Assembly: GCA_028287115.1 (NCBI GenBank)
Contig: JAQBQF010000151.1
Location: 34,766-98,765, forward strand
Direction of reading: 5' to 3'
Length of the DNA: 64,000 nt
Origin: Myxococcales bacterium
Lineage (GTDB): Bacteria; Myxococcota_A; Polyangia; Haliangiales; Haliangiaceae
The translations under genes were made by a program, and so were the position numbers. Positions 51,336 through 60,523 of the stretch are shown here, in pieces. The notes below the pieces were generated by a model. It was not told where the DNA came from. It was given only the letters and a program-made list of their open reading frames with translations, and made no database searches. Position 1 is the first letter of the stretch; the number at the start of each line of letters is the position of its first letter.

Positions 51336-52964
51336 ATGAGGCGCATCTCGCCGTGGTCCGGACTGTTCCTGGGTGTCGTCACGAGCCTGCTCGCGATCGC
51401 GGTGCTCGCGGTCGCAAACGCGCGCGCGGATCTCCCGTTCGTACCGTTCGAAATCTTCGAATGGATCACGCGCATCCTTCCGGGAGGCGTCATCACGGTG
51501 GGTATCGACCTGATGGTGTCGATCATCTCCGCACTCGGGATCGGATCGACGTCCGTGGCGGCCAAGCTCGCCGAGCAAGGAATGGCCGTGGCACTCTTCG
51601 TGATCAGCGCCGCGATTGCAGGTGCGATCATCGCTGTCATCGTCCGCGGCCGCGGTGGATCGTCGCGCACACGCGCAGGGCTGATCGCGGGTCTCGCGGC
51701 CGGCGGCGTCGCGCTCGTCGTGGGAACGATCGCGAGCGCGGCGATGCACTCGCTGTCGATCGGCGGCTTCGTGTGGATCGCACTCGTGCTCCTCGGCTGG
51801 GGCGCGATGCTCGGGGGCGTGATCGTACTGCGGGCGAGCGTCGACGAGGTACCGGAGGAACGGGTCGAGCGCCGCCGGTTCCTGCGCCTGGTCACGATCG
51901 GAACGACGACACTCTCCGCGATCCTGTTGGGAATCGCCCGGCTCGGTGGCCGCGGATCCACGAACACCGCTTCGAACCGCGCGGCCCGCGGCTCTCCGGC
52001 GCGAGAACGCGCGAACGTCGCGGTCACGTCTGGACCAGCGGCGTCGCCGTCACCGCAGGTCCTCGCCAATCGCATTTCACCGGTTCACGGCACGCGCCCG
52101 GAGATCACCGCGAACGACAACTTCTATCGCATCGACATCAACCTCCGACCTCCGCGTATCGATCCGGCGACGTGGCACCTCGACCTCGGCGGCATGGTCG
52201 ATCGGCCGCTCCGGCTCTCGCTCGACGAGCTCCGCGCGATGCCCGCGGTGTCGCAGATGATCACGCTGGAGTGCATCTCGAATCGCCTCGGCGGCGACCT
52301 GATCAGCACGAGCCTGTGGACGGGCGTGCCGCTCGCGTACGTCTTGCAACAGGCCGGCATGCGCGCCGCCGCCAAGGCCGTGCACATACGCGCGGCCGAT
52401 GGGTTTTACGAGAGCGTCGGCGCCGAGGACATCCGCGATCCGCGCACGCTGCTCGTCTACGCGATGAATTCGGTGCCGCTGCCCGAAGCGCACGGCTTTC
52501 CGCTGCGGATCTACATTCCGAACCGGCACGGGATGAAGCAGCCGAAGTGGATCACCGAGCTTCGCGCGAGCGATCACGACGGGCCCGGTTATTGGGTCGA
52601 TCGTGGTTGGAACAAGGACGCGATTCCGCACACGACCTCGGTGATCGATACGGTCGGGATGTCGATGATGCTCGGCCAAGCGCGCGTGCTTCCGATCGGC
52701 GGCATCGCGTACGCGGGCGCGCGTGGCATCAGCAAGGTCGAGGTGCAGGTCGATCTCGGTCCATGGACCGAGGCGACGCTCGTTGCACCGCCACTCGGTC
52801 CGCTCACCTGGGTGATGTGGCGGTACGAATGGCCGTATGCGCCGGGCAAGCACACGTTTCGGGTGCGCGCCTACGACGGGACCGGGGCGTTGCAACCGAC
52901 GCGTGAAGAGCCGCCGCATCCCGACGGCGTCGCGGGTATTCACTCGCTCACGACGAGCGTGTAG
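51336..52964 (+). CDS. membrane-anchored sulfite-oxidase-like molybdoenzyme
   Basis: 542 residues (ATG 51336; a GTG 20 codons earlier is possible). Four or five transmembrane segments fill the first 180 residues, followed by a twin-Arg-like ERRRFLRLV stretch, then a molybdopterin oxidoreductase domain. The Mo ligand is Cys313 in TLECISNRLGG; LRIYIPNRHGMKQPKWI is the usual oxidoreductase block. Sulfite oxidase family; likely extracytoplasmic and membrane tethered, substrate unknown. A soluble paralogue lies 0.4 kb downstream on the opposite strand. Confidence 0.82.
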   Translation: MRRISPWSGLFLGVVTSLLAIAVLAVANARADLPFVPFEIFEWITRILPGGVITVGIDLMVSIISALGIGSTSVAAKLAEQGMAVALFVISAAIAGAIIAVIVRGRGGSSRTRAGLIAGLAAGGVALVVGTIASAAMHSLSIGGFVWIALVLLGWGAMLGGVIVLRASVDEVPEERVERRRFLRLVTIGTTTLSAILLGIARLGGRGSTNTASNRAARGSPARERANVAVTSGPAASPSPQVLANRISPVHGTRPEITANDNFYRIDINLRPPRIDPATWHLDLGGMVDRPLRLSLDELRAMPAVSQMITLECISNRLGGDLISTSLWTGVPLAYVLQQAGMRAAAKAVHIRAADGFYESVGAEDIRDPRTLLVYAMNSVPLPEAHGFPLRIYIPNRHGMKQPKWITELRASDHDGPGYWVDRGWNKDAIPHTTSVIDTVGMSMMLGQARVLPIGGIAYAGARGISKVEVQVDLGPWTEATLVAPPLGPLTWVMWRYEWPYAPGKHTFRVRAYDGTGALQPTREEPPHPDGVAGIHSLTTSV

Positions 52965-53003
52965 CGACGAGCTCGAGGAGCAACGGAGCGCGACCCCGCA
53001 GCA

Positions 53004-53378
53004 TCAGGCCATGGTCAGATAGAGCAGGATTACCAGGCCCGCCAACGCAAGGAACAACGCCAGGCCGACGGCGAGCTGCGAGGCTCCGTGGCCGGCGAGT
53101 CGACCACGATTCAATTCTCCAACCAGGTGCAGATGGCGCCAGATCGACAATAGGTTGACGGCGACCCCGACCGCGACAAACACCGTTCCGAACCAATGTG
53201 AGACGCCGGTGGCACCTCGACCAGCCGAGCTGTCCGTCGACAACAGGTGAAACTGCGCCACCACAAAACCGAAACCCATGACGGCGAGACCGGTACGAAT
53301 CCACGCGAGAAACGTTCTCTCCTCGGCAAGATAGTCCCGCACCTCGACTGCTGGCTCAGCTCCGATGGGCGGTTCCAT
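53004..53378 (-). CDS. DUF202 (YidH-like) membrane protein
   Basis: 124 residues from ATG 53378. It opens with a charged helix and the RDYLAEERTFLAWIRTGLAVMGFGFVV block diagnostic of DUF202, followed by two more helices. Small inner-membrane protein of unknown role, commonly near oxidoreductases. It sits between two sulfite-oxidase-like genes. Confidence 0.85.
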   Translation of the reverse strand: MEPPIGAEPAVEVRDYLAEERTFLAWIRTGLAVMGFGFVVAQFHLLSTDSSAGRGATGVSHWFGTVFVAVGVAVNLLSIWRHLHLVGELNRGRLAGHGASQLAVGLALFLALAGLVILLYLTMA

Positions 53379-53388
53379 GTCCCGCTCC

Positions 53389-54489
53389 TCACACCGAAGC
53401 GCCCGTGCGGTCGTCGATAAAGACTTCGATCGGCAGCGCGTGGTGGACCACATAGCTGCCGTATTGCGGCTCGTGCTGATCCGGCTGAACGCTGCCATTC
53501 GCAGCTTTGGCCCGGGAGAGCAGCGTGTACCGGCCCGGCTCGGCCGGCGTCCGCCAATCAAACGTCCAACGTCGCCATGCGTGGCGTCGAACGGGGTCGA
53601 GGAATTCAGCCGCCGTCCAGGTCTGGCCACCGTCGGTGCTCACCGCGACCTCCGTGACGTCGGTTTCGCCCGCCCATGCAGCACCGGAGACTCGGTAAGC
53701 CTGGTCAGGAGCGATCCGTTCATACACGCGTGGTCGAGCGATCTCGGACTTCAGCTGGACCTCGCCGAGCGCGCGCCGCACGGGATTTCCATCCAGCTCA
53801 TCCCAGTATCCGTAGTCGGACGTCTGCCAGTAGCCTCGAAACGGCTCTCGCACGACGTGGACGTGCGTCAGCCATTTGACCGATGCCATTCCATAGTGTC
53901 CCGGGACAACGGCGCGCACCGGATATCCATGATCGAGCGGGAGATCACGGCCGTTCATCTGGTACGCGATCAGCACTTCCCGCTGAAGTGCTTTGTGACG
54001 GGGCAAACTGCGCGCATACGAGATCGGGCCCCGAGGTACCGGCGGTTCTTTCGGCGTCCCGCGGTCGGCCCCTTCGAGCACGATCTCGCACGCGTCTTCT
54101 TCGAGGCCGGCGCGCTCTAGCAACGCTCCTAGAGGCACACCGGTCCATTCGGCATTGCCGACGGCGCCGAGCTCCCACTGCACCCCCGCAGCCTGCGGGA
54201 TCAGGAAGACTCGACTGTTGCCGGCGCACTCCAGCGTGGCGACTCGCGTCTCGGATGGCATCGCTCGCAACTGCTCGTAGCTCAGCGAAAACGGATTCGT
54301 GACGGCACCGTCAATGCGCAGCTGATACGTGGCGAGCTCCAGCGCCGGCGCGTGGAAATGATTGCGTATGTAGAATAGCTCCGTCGGAGTCAGGAACGAG
54401 TCCACCTGATCGAAAGGAGTCTCTAGGTTGGTCGGCTCCTTCTCTCGAATGATGAGGCCCACCGGATCGGATCGAAGTGCCTGCGCCAT
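53389..54489 (-). CDS. sulfite oxidase-family molybdoenzyme
   Basis: 366 residues, no signal peptide or membrane segment. Molybdopterin domain with Mo ligand Cys88 in TLECAGNSR and the HYGMASVKWLTHVHVV block, followed by the dimerisation domain (VSGAAWAGETDVTEVAVSTDGGQTW). Compared with the plus-strand paralogue it lacks the membrane anchor. Catalysis of sulfite or other oxygen-atom transfer is inferred from family. It is upstream of the DUF202 gene on the same strand and could be co-transcribed with it (gap 10 bp). Confidence 0.85.
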   Translation of the reverse strand: MAQALRSDPVGLIIREKEPTNLETPFDQVDSFLTPTELFYIRNHFHAPALELATYQLRIDGAVTNPFSLSYEQLRAMPSETRVATLECAGNSRVFLIPQAAGVQWELGAVGNAEWTGVPLGALLERAGLEEDACEIVLEGADRGTPKEPPVPRGPISYARSLPRHKALQREVLIAYQMNGRDLPLDHGYPVRAVVPGHYGMASVKWLTHVHVVREPFRGYWQTSDYGYWDELDGNPVRRALGEVQLKSEIARPRVYERIAPDQAYRVSGAAWAGETDVTEVAVSTDGGQTWTAAEFLDPVRRHAWRRWTFDWRTPAEPGRYTLLSRAKAANGSVQPDQHEPQYGSYVVHHALPIEVFIDDRTGASV

Positions 54490-54520
54490 GGTCGTTTTCC
54501 CTCCGTCTTCAAACCATTCA

Positions 54521-55111
54521 TTAGTACCCGCCGGCGCTCTGCTGGCACGCGAGGTAGTTCACCGGTGCGCAGAGGTCGATGAGCTGGTTGTCCGAGAGTT
54601 GCGTTTCGCTCTCTCCCGCGTCGAGACACGTGGCAGGTGCCGCTGAAGTCGAGCCTTGACACAGCGTCAGCGCCTGCTGCTCCGAGATCTGGTAGCGCTC
54701 GAGTGCCGCTCTCACGCAGCCGGGATCGCTTCCTTCCGTTGGATAATTGTATCCGCAGGACGGCGCGCAGTACTCGACGATCGTGTAGTCGCTGAACAAT
54801 GTTGTTCGATCGAGATCGTCGTAGCACTCCACCGGTCTGGTCGAAGTGGCCTGCTGGCAGAGCATCACGCCTTCGCCCTCGGTAAGATCGCCGCGATCGT
54901 GGGCCATCGCAAAGCACAGCGCAGGTGCATCCGATGCTGCCCCGGCGCAGAGCTCGAGCGCGCTCTGGGTCGATAGATTGCGATCGGTTGCCAGCCGAAC
55001 GCAGCGCACGGGTGCGAGGGGGTCTTCGGGGATCTGCGCATCCGAATCGCGCGAAGTGATCACGATCGCGATGAAGACCGGCATGCTGACCCAGACGCTA
55101 CGTGCCGACAT
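54521..55111 (-). CDS. secreted protein with tandem Cys repeats
   Basis: 196 residues from ATG 55111 (signal ends SRDSDA). The mature protein is built of roughly 40-residue repeats with the pattern C-x(about 17)-LC-x(about 10)-C: VRCVRLATDRNLSTQSALELC, then LCFAMAHDRGDLTEGEGVMLC, then YDDLDRTTLFSDYTIVEYC, then AALERYQISEQQALTLC and a last copy. Each repeat looks like a small helical unit held by disulfides. Repeated secreted Cys modules of this kind are known in myxobacteria, but I cannot name the family. Confidence 0.6.
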   Translation of the reverse strand: MSARSVWVSMPVFIAIVITSRDSDAQIPEDPLAPVRCVRLATDRNLSTQSALELCAGAASDAPALCFAMAHDRGDLTEGEGVMLCQQATSTRPVECYDDLDRTTLFSDYTIVEYCAPSCGYNYPTEGSDPGCVRAALERYQISEQQALTLCQGSTSAAPATCLDAGESETQLSDNQLIDLCAPVNYLACQQSAGGY

Positions 55112-55344
55112 GACGCGTGATCGTGCAGCGAGCGTGCCGTGACGAACCGCGAGTTGTCTGCTGTCGTGGCTCCGGGAACCGCGTTGCGGAAAGCTCGTCC
55201 GTGTACCCGCAACGTCGCGAGAACGGCCTACGAGGCTTCGTGCTTCGACGTCGCACTCGCGGCTCTCCGCGAATGTCTGCATGTGATCACGGTCGATGCC
55301 AAGGTGTTGGTGACTGTGCGCGACGGTTCACCTATGGTCGCGCC

Positions 55345-57048
55345 ATGTCGGAGGATGACACCGCCGAGGTTCGTGCCCAGATCGTCGCGGCGTGGCGCGA
55401 CGCCGTGTATCCCGGAGACGACAAGATCTGTACGCCCACTTACGACGACGAGGGGGTCGGCGCGTACTTTCGCGGGCGAACGTGGCAAGCCCACGAGGTC
55501 ACGTCGCTGCGGTATCACGAGGTCGGGCTTTCGTTCTTTACGGCCGAGGCGTTCGCGTACTACCTGGCCGCATACCTGCTCGCGGTGATCGATGACGAAT
55601 CCGCCGCGGACGTGATCGTCGACAGCATCCGGTTTCACCTGTCGCCGACGCAGCTCGGCAAGACGTGGGGCAACACGTACCTGGCGCGGCTCGCGTGTTT
55701 GTCGACGGCACAACGGGCGGCGGTGATCGCATATCTCGAGTGGTATGCGGCGAGCCACAGCTATTCGCGCGGCGAGCTCGACACGACGATCGAGTATCTG
55801 CGGACCGGGCGGCTCGGAGTCGACGCGTCGGCACTCGCGCGCCTGCTACGGCTCGCAGGTCAAGTCGATCGCGATCCGCAGACGATCGAGCGCCTATCGC
55901 TGTCGTACACGACCGTCGCCGACGCCGACCTCGTAGCGTTACGCGAGCTGCCGGCGTTGCGCGAGCTCGATCTCGGAGGTACTGCGATCACGGATGCCGG
56001 ACTCGCCGAGGTCGGTGCGCTCGTGGCGCTCGAGATCCTCGATCTGTCGAGCTGCAAGGGGCTGTCGGCCGCCGGGCTCGCACACCTGGGAACGCTGACT
56101 CAGCTCGCCGAGTTGAAGATCCCGAATGGCGAGCTCGATGACGCCTGCATCCAAGCGCTGGCGCCGTTGCAGCTGCGCCGGCTCGACGCGACGCACGCAC
56201 GGCGCATCACCGATGCCGGCTGGGCCGCGCTCGATGTCAGCCAACTCGAGAAGCTCGACATGTTCGGCGTCGATGCGACCGATGCATTGCTCGCGCGGAT
56301 CGGTAACGCAGGTCAGCTGCGCAAGCTAACCGCGAAGCTCGTTACCGATGCTGGGATGTTCGCCCTGGCGTGCACACCGCTCGTCGAGCTCCAAATCGGA
56401 ACCGCCGGGCAGATCACAGGTACCGGGCTCGCCGCGCTCGCGAAGCTACCGACGCTACACGAGCTCCAGCTCACCGCACCGACGATCGATCAGTGGCCGC
56501 CCGGCTGGCCCGCGCTGGAACGGCTGACGCTGCTCGACCTCGAGCTGAGCCCGCGATGTGCAGGAGGGCTCGGCGAGCTCTCCGCGCTTCGCGAGCTACG
56601 CGTCCATGCCCGGCGCGTCGAGCCCGGCGCGTTGGCCGCAGCCGCCCGCGCGCCGAAACTCGAGCGGATCACGATCTGGTGCTCGCACACCCCGCTCGCG
56701 CTCGACGAGCTCGGAGGTCCCGATGCCTCGACGACGTTGCAGACGCTGTGCGCATATCATGCGAGCGTGACGGCAGCGGGTATCGCGGCGCTGGCGCAGT
56801 TACCCGCGCTGTCGAGCTTGCAGCTCGAGAGGGTGACGCCGATCGATGACGCCGCGCTGCATGCGCTTGCGACGGTTGGAATGCGAGAGCTCCAGCTCGA
56901 AGATATCCCCGTGGACGATGCGGGAATGGCCGTCCTCGGCAACTGCCCGCGTCTGCGTCGGCTTCGGCTGATCCGGACGAAGGTGACTGTCGCCGGCGTA
57001 ACCGCGTTCCGGAAGGCGCGGCCGGAGATCGCGCTCATCGACTCCTAG
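55345..57048 (+). CDS. DUF6714-LRR protein
   Basis: 567 residues, cytoplasmic. The first 130 residues match DUF6714 (AAWRDAVYPGDDKICTPTYD, WQAHEVTSLRYHEVGLSFF). The rest is leucine-rich repeats of the ribonuclease-inhibitor/GALA style: LRELDLGGTAITDAGLAEVG, LEILDLSSCKGLSAAGLAHLG, LAELKIPNGELDDACIQAL and about ten more. LRR proteins of this kind mediate protein-protein interaction. Start ATG 55345; no SD is obvious. Alone. Confidence 0.78.
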   Translation: MSEDDTAEVRAQIVAAWRDAVYPGDDKICTPTYDDEGVGAYFRGRTWQAHEVTSLRYHEVGLSFFTAEAFAYYLAAYLLAVIDDESAADVIVDSIRFHLSPTQLGKTWGNTYLARLACLSTAQRAAVIAYLEWYAASHSYSRGELDTTIEYLRTGRLGVDASALARLLRLAGQVDRDPQTIERLSLSYTTVADADLVALRELPALRELDLGGTAITDAGLAEVGALVALEILDLSSCKGLSAAGLAHLGTLTQLAELKIPNGELDDACIQALAPLQLRRLDATHARRITDAGWAALDVSQLEKLDMFGVDATDALLARIGNAGQLRKLTAKLVTDAGMFALACTPLVELQIGTAGQITGTGLAALAKLPTLHELQLTAPTIDQWPPGWPALERLTLLDLELSPRCAGGLGELSALRELRVHARRVEPGALAAAARAPKLERITIWCSHTPLALDELGGPDASTTLQTLCAYHASVTAAGIAALAQLPALSSLQLERVTPIDDAALHALATVGMRELQLEDIPVDDAGMAVLGNCPRLRRLRLIRTKVTVAGVTAFRKARPEIALIDS

Positions 57049-57088
57049 CGAGGATTCTCCAGGGGAGCGCCCGTGTTATGAGGCTTCG

Positions 57089-57517
57089 ATGCGAATCATG
57101 ATGAAGTGTCTGACCTTGGCTCTCGCGATGACGACGGCCGTTTCCACGATCTCTGCCGCTGGCGACAAATGGGTCGACGGCACGGTGACCTACAAGTACT
57201 CCGGGATCGATACGCACTTCCCCGTCGCGGCGGACGCGTGCAAGGCCGGCGTCGAAGACCTCGCGAAGCACGGCAACAAGAAGACGTACGACAGCGTCAA
57301 GGACGGGACGTCGAGCACGATGATGACTTGCATGCTCAAGGAGTCCGATGGGTCGCCGTTCGAGCAGTCGAACGTGATCACGAAGGTGCTCGAGTGCCCT
57401 GCAACCACCACGGCCCGGAGCACTGATAATTCCGGGGAGTTCTCGAAGATCCGCTGCCATTGCGACGACAAGAAGAAGGGCTGCCCGGCCGCCCCGAAAC
57501 CGGCGACGAAGAAGTAA
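57089..57517 (+). CDS. small secreted protein
   Basis: 142 residues with a signal peptide (ends ISA). Mature part of about 118 residues with five Cys (ADACKAGVE, TCMLKESD, LECPAT, RCHCDDKKKGC) likely in disulfides; Lys/Thr-rich. No family recognised. Follows the LRR gene by 40 bp but looks unrelated. Confidence 0.55.
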   Translation: MRIMMKCLTLALAMTTAVSTISAAGDKWVDGTVTYKYSGIDTHFPVAADACKAGVEDLAKHGNKKTYDSVKDGTSSTMMTCMLKESDGSPFEQSNVITKVLECPATTTARSTDNSGEFSKIRCHCDDKKKGCPAAPKPATKK

Positions 57518-57868
57518 CGCTGACGATGCCGCGAAGCCTCTTGTGACGACGCGCTCCGGGATCTCCCGCTTGTGTCTACGGCAAGGCGCACCCGAGCTAC
57601 GCCAACGCGCTGTCGAACCTGTCGTCACACATCTTCGATGCCGATCACCGGCGCGGGCTCGAGCTCCCCGAGCAACCAGTTCAACCTCGCCGACGCGATC
57701 GCGAAGTCGCACGGCGACGCGGCGCGGAGCCACGCGCTCGCGACCCCCGCGCTCGGCGCCGCGACCCGCCCGCGGAGTCGAGCGAACTGCTGCGCATCAA
57801 GGCTGCTGCGTCACCACCTGCGTGCACGGCGGGAGACTGTCGTCGGTGTCGACGTCCTGTGGCGACCT
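57518..57868. other. 351-bp gap containing a TPR-like remnant
   Basis: The recognisable part (57571-57800) is listed separately as a probable remnant. The remainder has no supported feature. Confidence 0.4.
57571..57800 (+). pseudogene. possible TPR-protein 3' remnant
   Basis: One frame reads VYGKAHPSYANALSNLSSHIF, strikingly like the HPxxAxxLxNLA repeats of kinesin-light-chain-type TPR proteins, then a different frame reads SNQFNLADAIAKSHGDAARSHALATPAL, like the C-terminal repeat of TPR kinases common in this lineage. A frameshift and stop separate them. No start or intact gene; probably the tail of a decayed kinase or TPR gene. Confidence 0.4.
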
Positions 57869-58321
57869 TCATCGGCGCAGGATTCGTGCACTCCACGGGT
57901 ACACCACGCCGCTGTTTGTACACGAGACCGTACCGTCGACGATGTTGCTTCCGGTCGCGTCGATCGACGCGCGATAGACACATCTGTTGGCCGAGCTCGT
58001 CCCCGGGAAACCGTCGAGATCCTGGCGTTCGACGACCACGGCGCGCGTATCGAGATGAATCTTCAGCGTGCCCTTGAACGTCGGATACTGCTGCGACGAC
58101 CAGGTCCCGTCGAACACATCGCTACTCGGGCGGCGCACCCACGTCCCGCGCCATGCACCCTCCGTGGTCTCCCATCGCGCACCGAGCTCAGCAGAGGCCG
58201 GTTGCTGCATCACCAACGGTGCTCCTGCGAGCTCCGCCGAAGGATGCTGTTCGACGGGCTCCTTGTTCGCGGAAGAGCACGCGAGAACACCGCACAGCGT
58301 CACCAAACAGAAACGGCGCAT
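57869..58321 (-). CDS. small lipoprotein
   Basis: 150 residues starting MRRFCLVTLCGVLAC with lipobox GVLAC. Mature region: polar helix then strands (RGTWVRRPSSDVFDGTWSSQQYPTFKGTLKIHLD, FPGTSSANRCVYRASIDATG), comparable with small beta-barrel lipoproteins. The upstream frame from 58447 is not used. Family unknown. Confidence 0.55.
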   Translation of the reverse strand: MRRFCLVTLCGVLACSSANKEPVEQHPSAELAGAPLVMQQPASAELGARWETTEGAWRGTWVRRPSSDVFDGTWSSQQYPTFKGTLKIHLDTRAVVVERQDLDGFPGTSSANRCVYRASIDATGSNIVDGTVSCTNSGVVYPWSARILRR

Positions 58322-58513
58322 CGAATGCTCCCACCCAAAAGTAGCACGGCAGTCCGGATCCGCGCGAAGACGAGGGGGGCGGCGGGCATTCCTAAAGGCA
58401 ACGCGCTGTTCGATGAGCTCGAGATCGAATTGCGACAAGCTCACCATCAGTGAGCATACTCATCACGAATCATCACTGGTGAGGTTCATCCCGGGGACCT
58501 AATCTGTCGGGAG

Positions 58514-58978
58514 ATGAAGCTATTCACCGCACCGAGCGTGTCCGCTCTATTCCTGATCGCCGGCAACATCGGATGCCACTCGCCCGCGCCCGGAACAACG
58601 GCTCCGGCGACGCAGGCGCGAGACGTTCCTTTCACGATCGATCTGCAGGCGCACCCCGATCTGCAATTCCGGATCGACGCCTTTTCGGTGCCCGCGCCCG
58701 CCCGTGCCGAGTTCGAGCGGGCGATGGATCGCAATCTCGCGTTCATCAAGACCCTGCATGGCTTCATGAGTCACGCCGTGTTCGAGAAGGCGAGCGGCCC
58801 GACGACGTTCGACATCATTACGATCGCTGTTTGGGAGAGCCCGGAGGCGATCGCGGCAGCCGGCGAGAAAGTCCGTGCGTATTACCAGAGCATCGGGTTC
58901 GACCTGCCAGGTCAGCTCGCGCGCCTCGGGATCACCGCCTCTCTCGGCAACTATCGCGCATCTCTCCGAGGACACTGA
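58514..58978 (+). CDS. secreted ABM-like protein
   Basis: 154 residues with a signal sequence and possible lipobox (AGNIGC). The mature domain, FRIDAFSVPAPARAEFERAMDRNLAFIKTLHGF and VFEKASGPTTFDIITIAVWESPEAIAAA, is the dimeric alpha-beta barrel (antibiotic biosynthesis monooxygenase-like) fold. Export of such a domain is unusual. First of three small genes on this strand, followed by an NAD(P)-binding protein and a second ABM protein. Confidence 0.7.
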   Translation: MKLFTAPSVSALFLIAGNIGCHSPAPGTTAPATQARDVPFTIDLQAHPDLQFRIDAFSVPAPARAEFERAMDRNLAFIKTLHGFMSHAVFEKASGPTTFDIITIAVWESPEAIAAAGEKVRAYYQSIGFDLPGQLARLGITASLGNYRASLRGH

Positions 58979-59017
58979 CAGCGATCACGACTGCCTCGAT
59001 GGAGCTCGAGACATATA

Positions 59018-59710
59018 ATGACGTCAACGAAGCCATTGCGTCTGTTCGTGCTCGGTGCGACTGGCGGAACCGGTCGCGAGCTCGTGCAACAAGCCCTCGA
59101 GCGGCGGCACCACGTGACCGCGTTTGTTCGCGCGCCGCACAAGATGCGCGAACCTCACGACGGCCTGACGGTGGTCCAAGGCGATCTGCTCGATGTGAAA
59201 GCGCTCGGTGCCGCGCTTACCGGACATGACGCCGTGGTCTCGACCGTAGGTCCTCCGGGTCCACGACGAACGACCATCACACACGACAGCGCGCGAGCCA
59301 CCGTAGCTGCGATGGAAGCGACGGGAGTACGCCGATTGCTGATCCTCGGCGTCGCAATGCTGTTCGAGGATGCCGGAGTCATCGCGACGGTGTTACGCAA
59401 AACGTTGTTGCGTTATGTCGCCGGGGACTCGTCGGCGATGGAGCTCGTCGTCAGAGCGAGTCCGCTCGACTGGACGATCGTGCGACCGCCGCGCCTGACG
59501 GCCGGGCCTCGGACAGAGCGTTACGATGTCGCCGAGGATCGCCTCCCAACCGGAACGGGTGGAACGGCGAAGATAAGTCGTGCCGACGTCGCTCACTTCC
59601 TGTTGAGCGAGGCCGAAGCTCCTTTGCACGTTCGCCGTGTGGTGGGTATCGCGTACCCGAACCGCAAACGAGCACGAGCGACTCCAGCTCACGGCTCCGC
59701 CAACACCTAA
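59018..59710 (+). CDS. NAD(P)-binding protein (NmrA/SDR-like)
   Basis: 230 residues. N-terminal Rossmann motif FVLGATGGTGRELV (10-23), nucleotide-fold strands, and TIVRPPRLTAGP in the second half, matching atypical SDR/NmrA NAD(P)H-binding proteins acting as reductases or redox sensors. No signal peptide. Between two ABM-like genes, consistent with a quinone or redox-stress cluster. Confidence 0.85.
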   Translation: MTSTKPLRLFVLGATGGTGRELVQQALERRHHVTAFVRAPHKMREPHDGLTVVQGDLLDVKALGAALTGHDAVVSTVGPPGPRRTTITHDSARATVAAMEATGVRRLLILGVAMLFEDAGVIATVLRKTLLRYVAGDSSAMELVVRASPLDWTIVRPPRLTAGPRTERYDVAEDRLPTGTGGTAKISRADVAHFLLSEAEAPLHVRRVVGIAYPNRKRARATPAHGSANT

Positions 59711-59750
59711 TGACTCACAACTCAACGAACCAACAACGAACGAGGTAGTC

Positions 59751-60059
59751 ATGAAGCCAGTGACCGTGATCAATCATATAGTCGTCAAACCGGGCAAGAT
59801 GGACGAGTTTATCGAAGCGCAACGAGGCTTCGCCGTCGGCTTGATGACCACCCCCAATGGGCTCATCGGTAGCCGCATGTACAAGGGTGCCGATGGCACG
59901 ACCGCCATCCTTGTCAGCCAGTTCGCATCGATGACGGCATGGGAAGAGGTTCGTCAACATCATGCTTTCAAGAACCACTTGAGCAAGCTGCAGCCTCTCG
60001 TCGAGTCGTCCAGCCCGAGCCTGTGCGAGGAGACGTATACGTCCGGAGCCTTCCAGTAG
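59751..60059 (+). CDS. ABM-domain protein, cytoplasmic
   Basis: 102 residues from ATG 59751. A single ABM dimeric alpha-beta barrel domain: INHIVVKPGKMDEFIEAQRGF, GLIGSRMYKGADGTTAILVSQFASMTAWEEVRQHHAF. Such proteins oxidise quinones or other aromatics. Companion to the secreted ABM-like protein upstream. Confidence 0.82.
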   Translation: MKPVTVINHIVVKPGKMDEFIEAQRGFAVGLMTTPNGLIGSRMYKGADGTTAILVSQFASMTAWEEVRQHHAFKNHLSKLQPLVESSSPSLCEETYTSGAFQ

Positions 60060-60132
60060 CGCGCACCGTCCCCAACGGAAAAGGCGCTGGTGGCAGGTGG
60101 CCCACGCCGATCCTCCTGCAGGGGTCCGCGCG

Positions 60133-60508
60133 ATGCCTGATCTTCGCGACCCCGGGTTTCGCGGCATGCTGGTGCAGCGAATGACGAGCGACCGGTTTCG
60201 CGCGACGTACGAACACGAGGCCGCCTCGATCGCGGCGTGGCTCGATGCGACGACGCCTGCCGTACTCGCCGACGAGCTCGAAGCCGGAGCAACGTTCGAG
60301 GCTCTGCGGCCGCGCCTCGCCGATCTCCCGATCCCGGGTGATCGCGCGCGTGGGCGAGCTCGATCCCGCCTCACCGCCGGGCGGATCCGACGCGATTGCA
60401 AGAGCGTGCCCGCGGGGCGTGCTGCAGGTCGTCGCTGGTTGCGGCCACGCATTGCTGCTCGAGGACGAGGCCGCAACGATCGCCGCGATTCGGGTCGCCG
60501 TCGGGTGA
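60133..60508 (+). pseudogene. alpha/beta hydrolase 3' fragment with one-base insertion
   Basis: Frame one reads PDLRDPGFRGMLVQRMTSDRFRATYEHEAASI... to LADLPIP, the lid helices of an alpha/beta hydrolase. After LPIP the frame shifts by one base (an extra G in a CCCGGG run near 60338) to VIARVGELDPASPPGGSDAIARACPRGVLQVVAGCGHALLLED, the standard acid (GELDP) and catalytic His (GCGH) segments. The N-terminal half with the nucleophile is missing. A 3'-terminal remnant, unless the shift is an assembly error. Confidence 0.7.
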
Positions 60509-60523
60509 CCGGATCCTGCCGCC

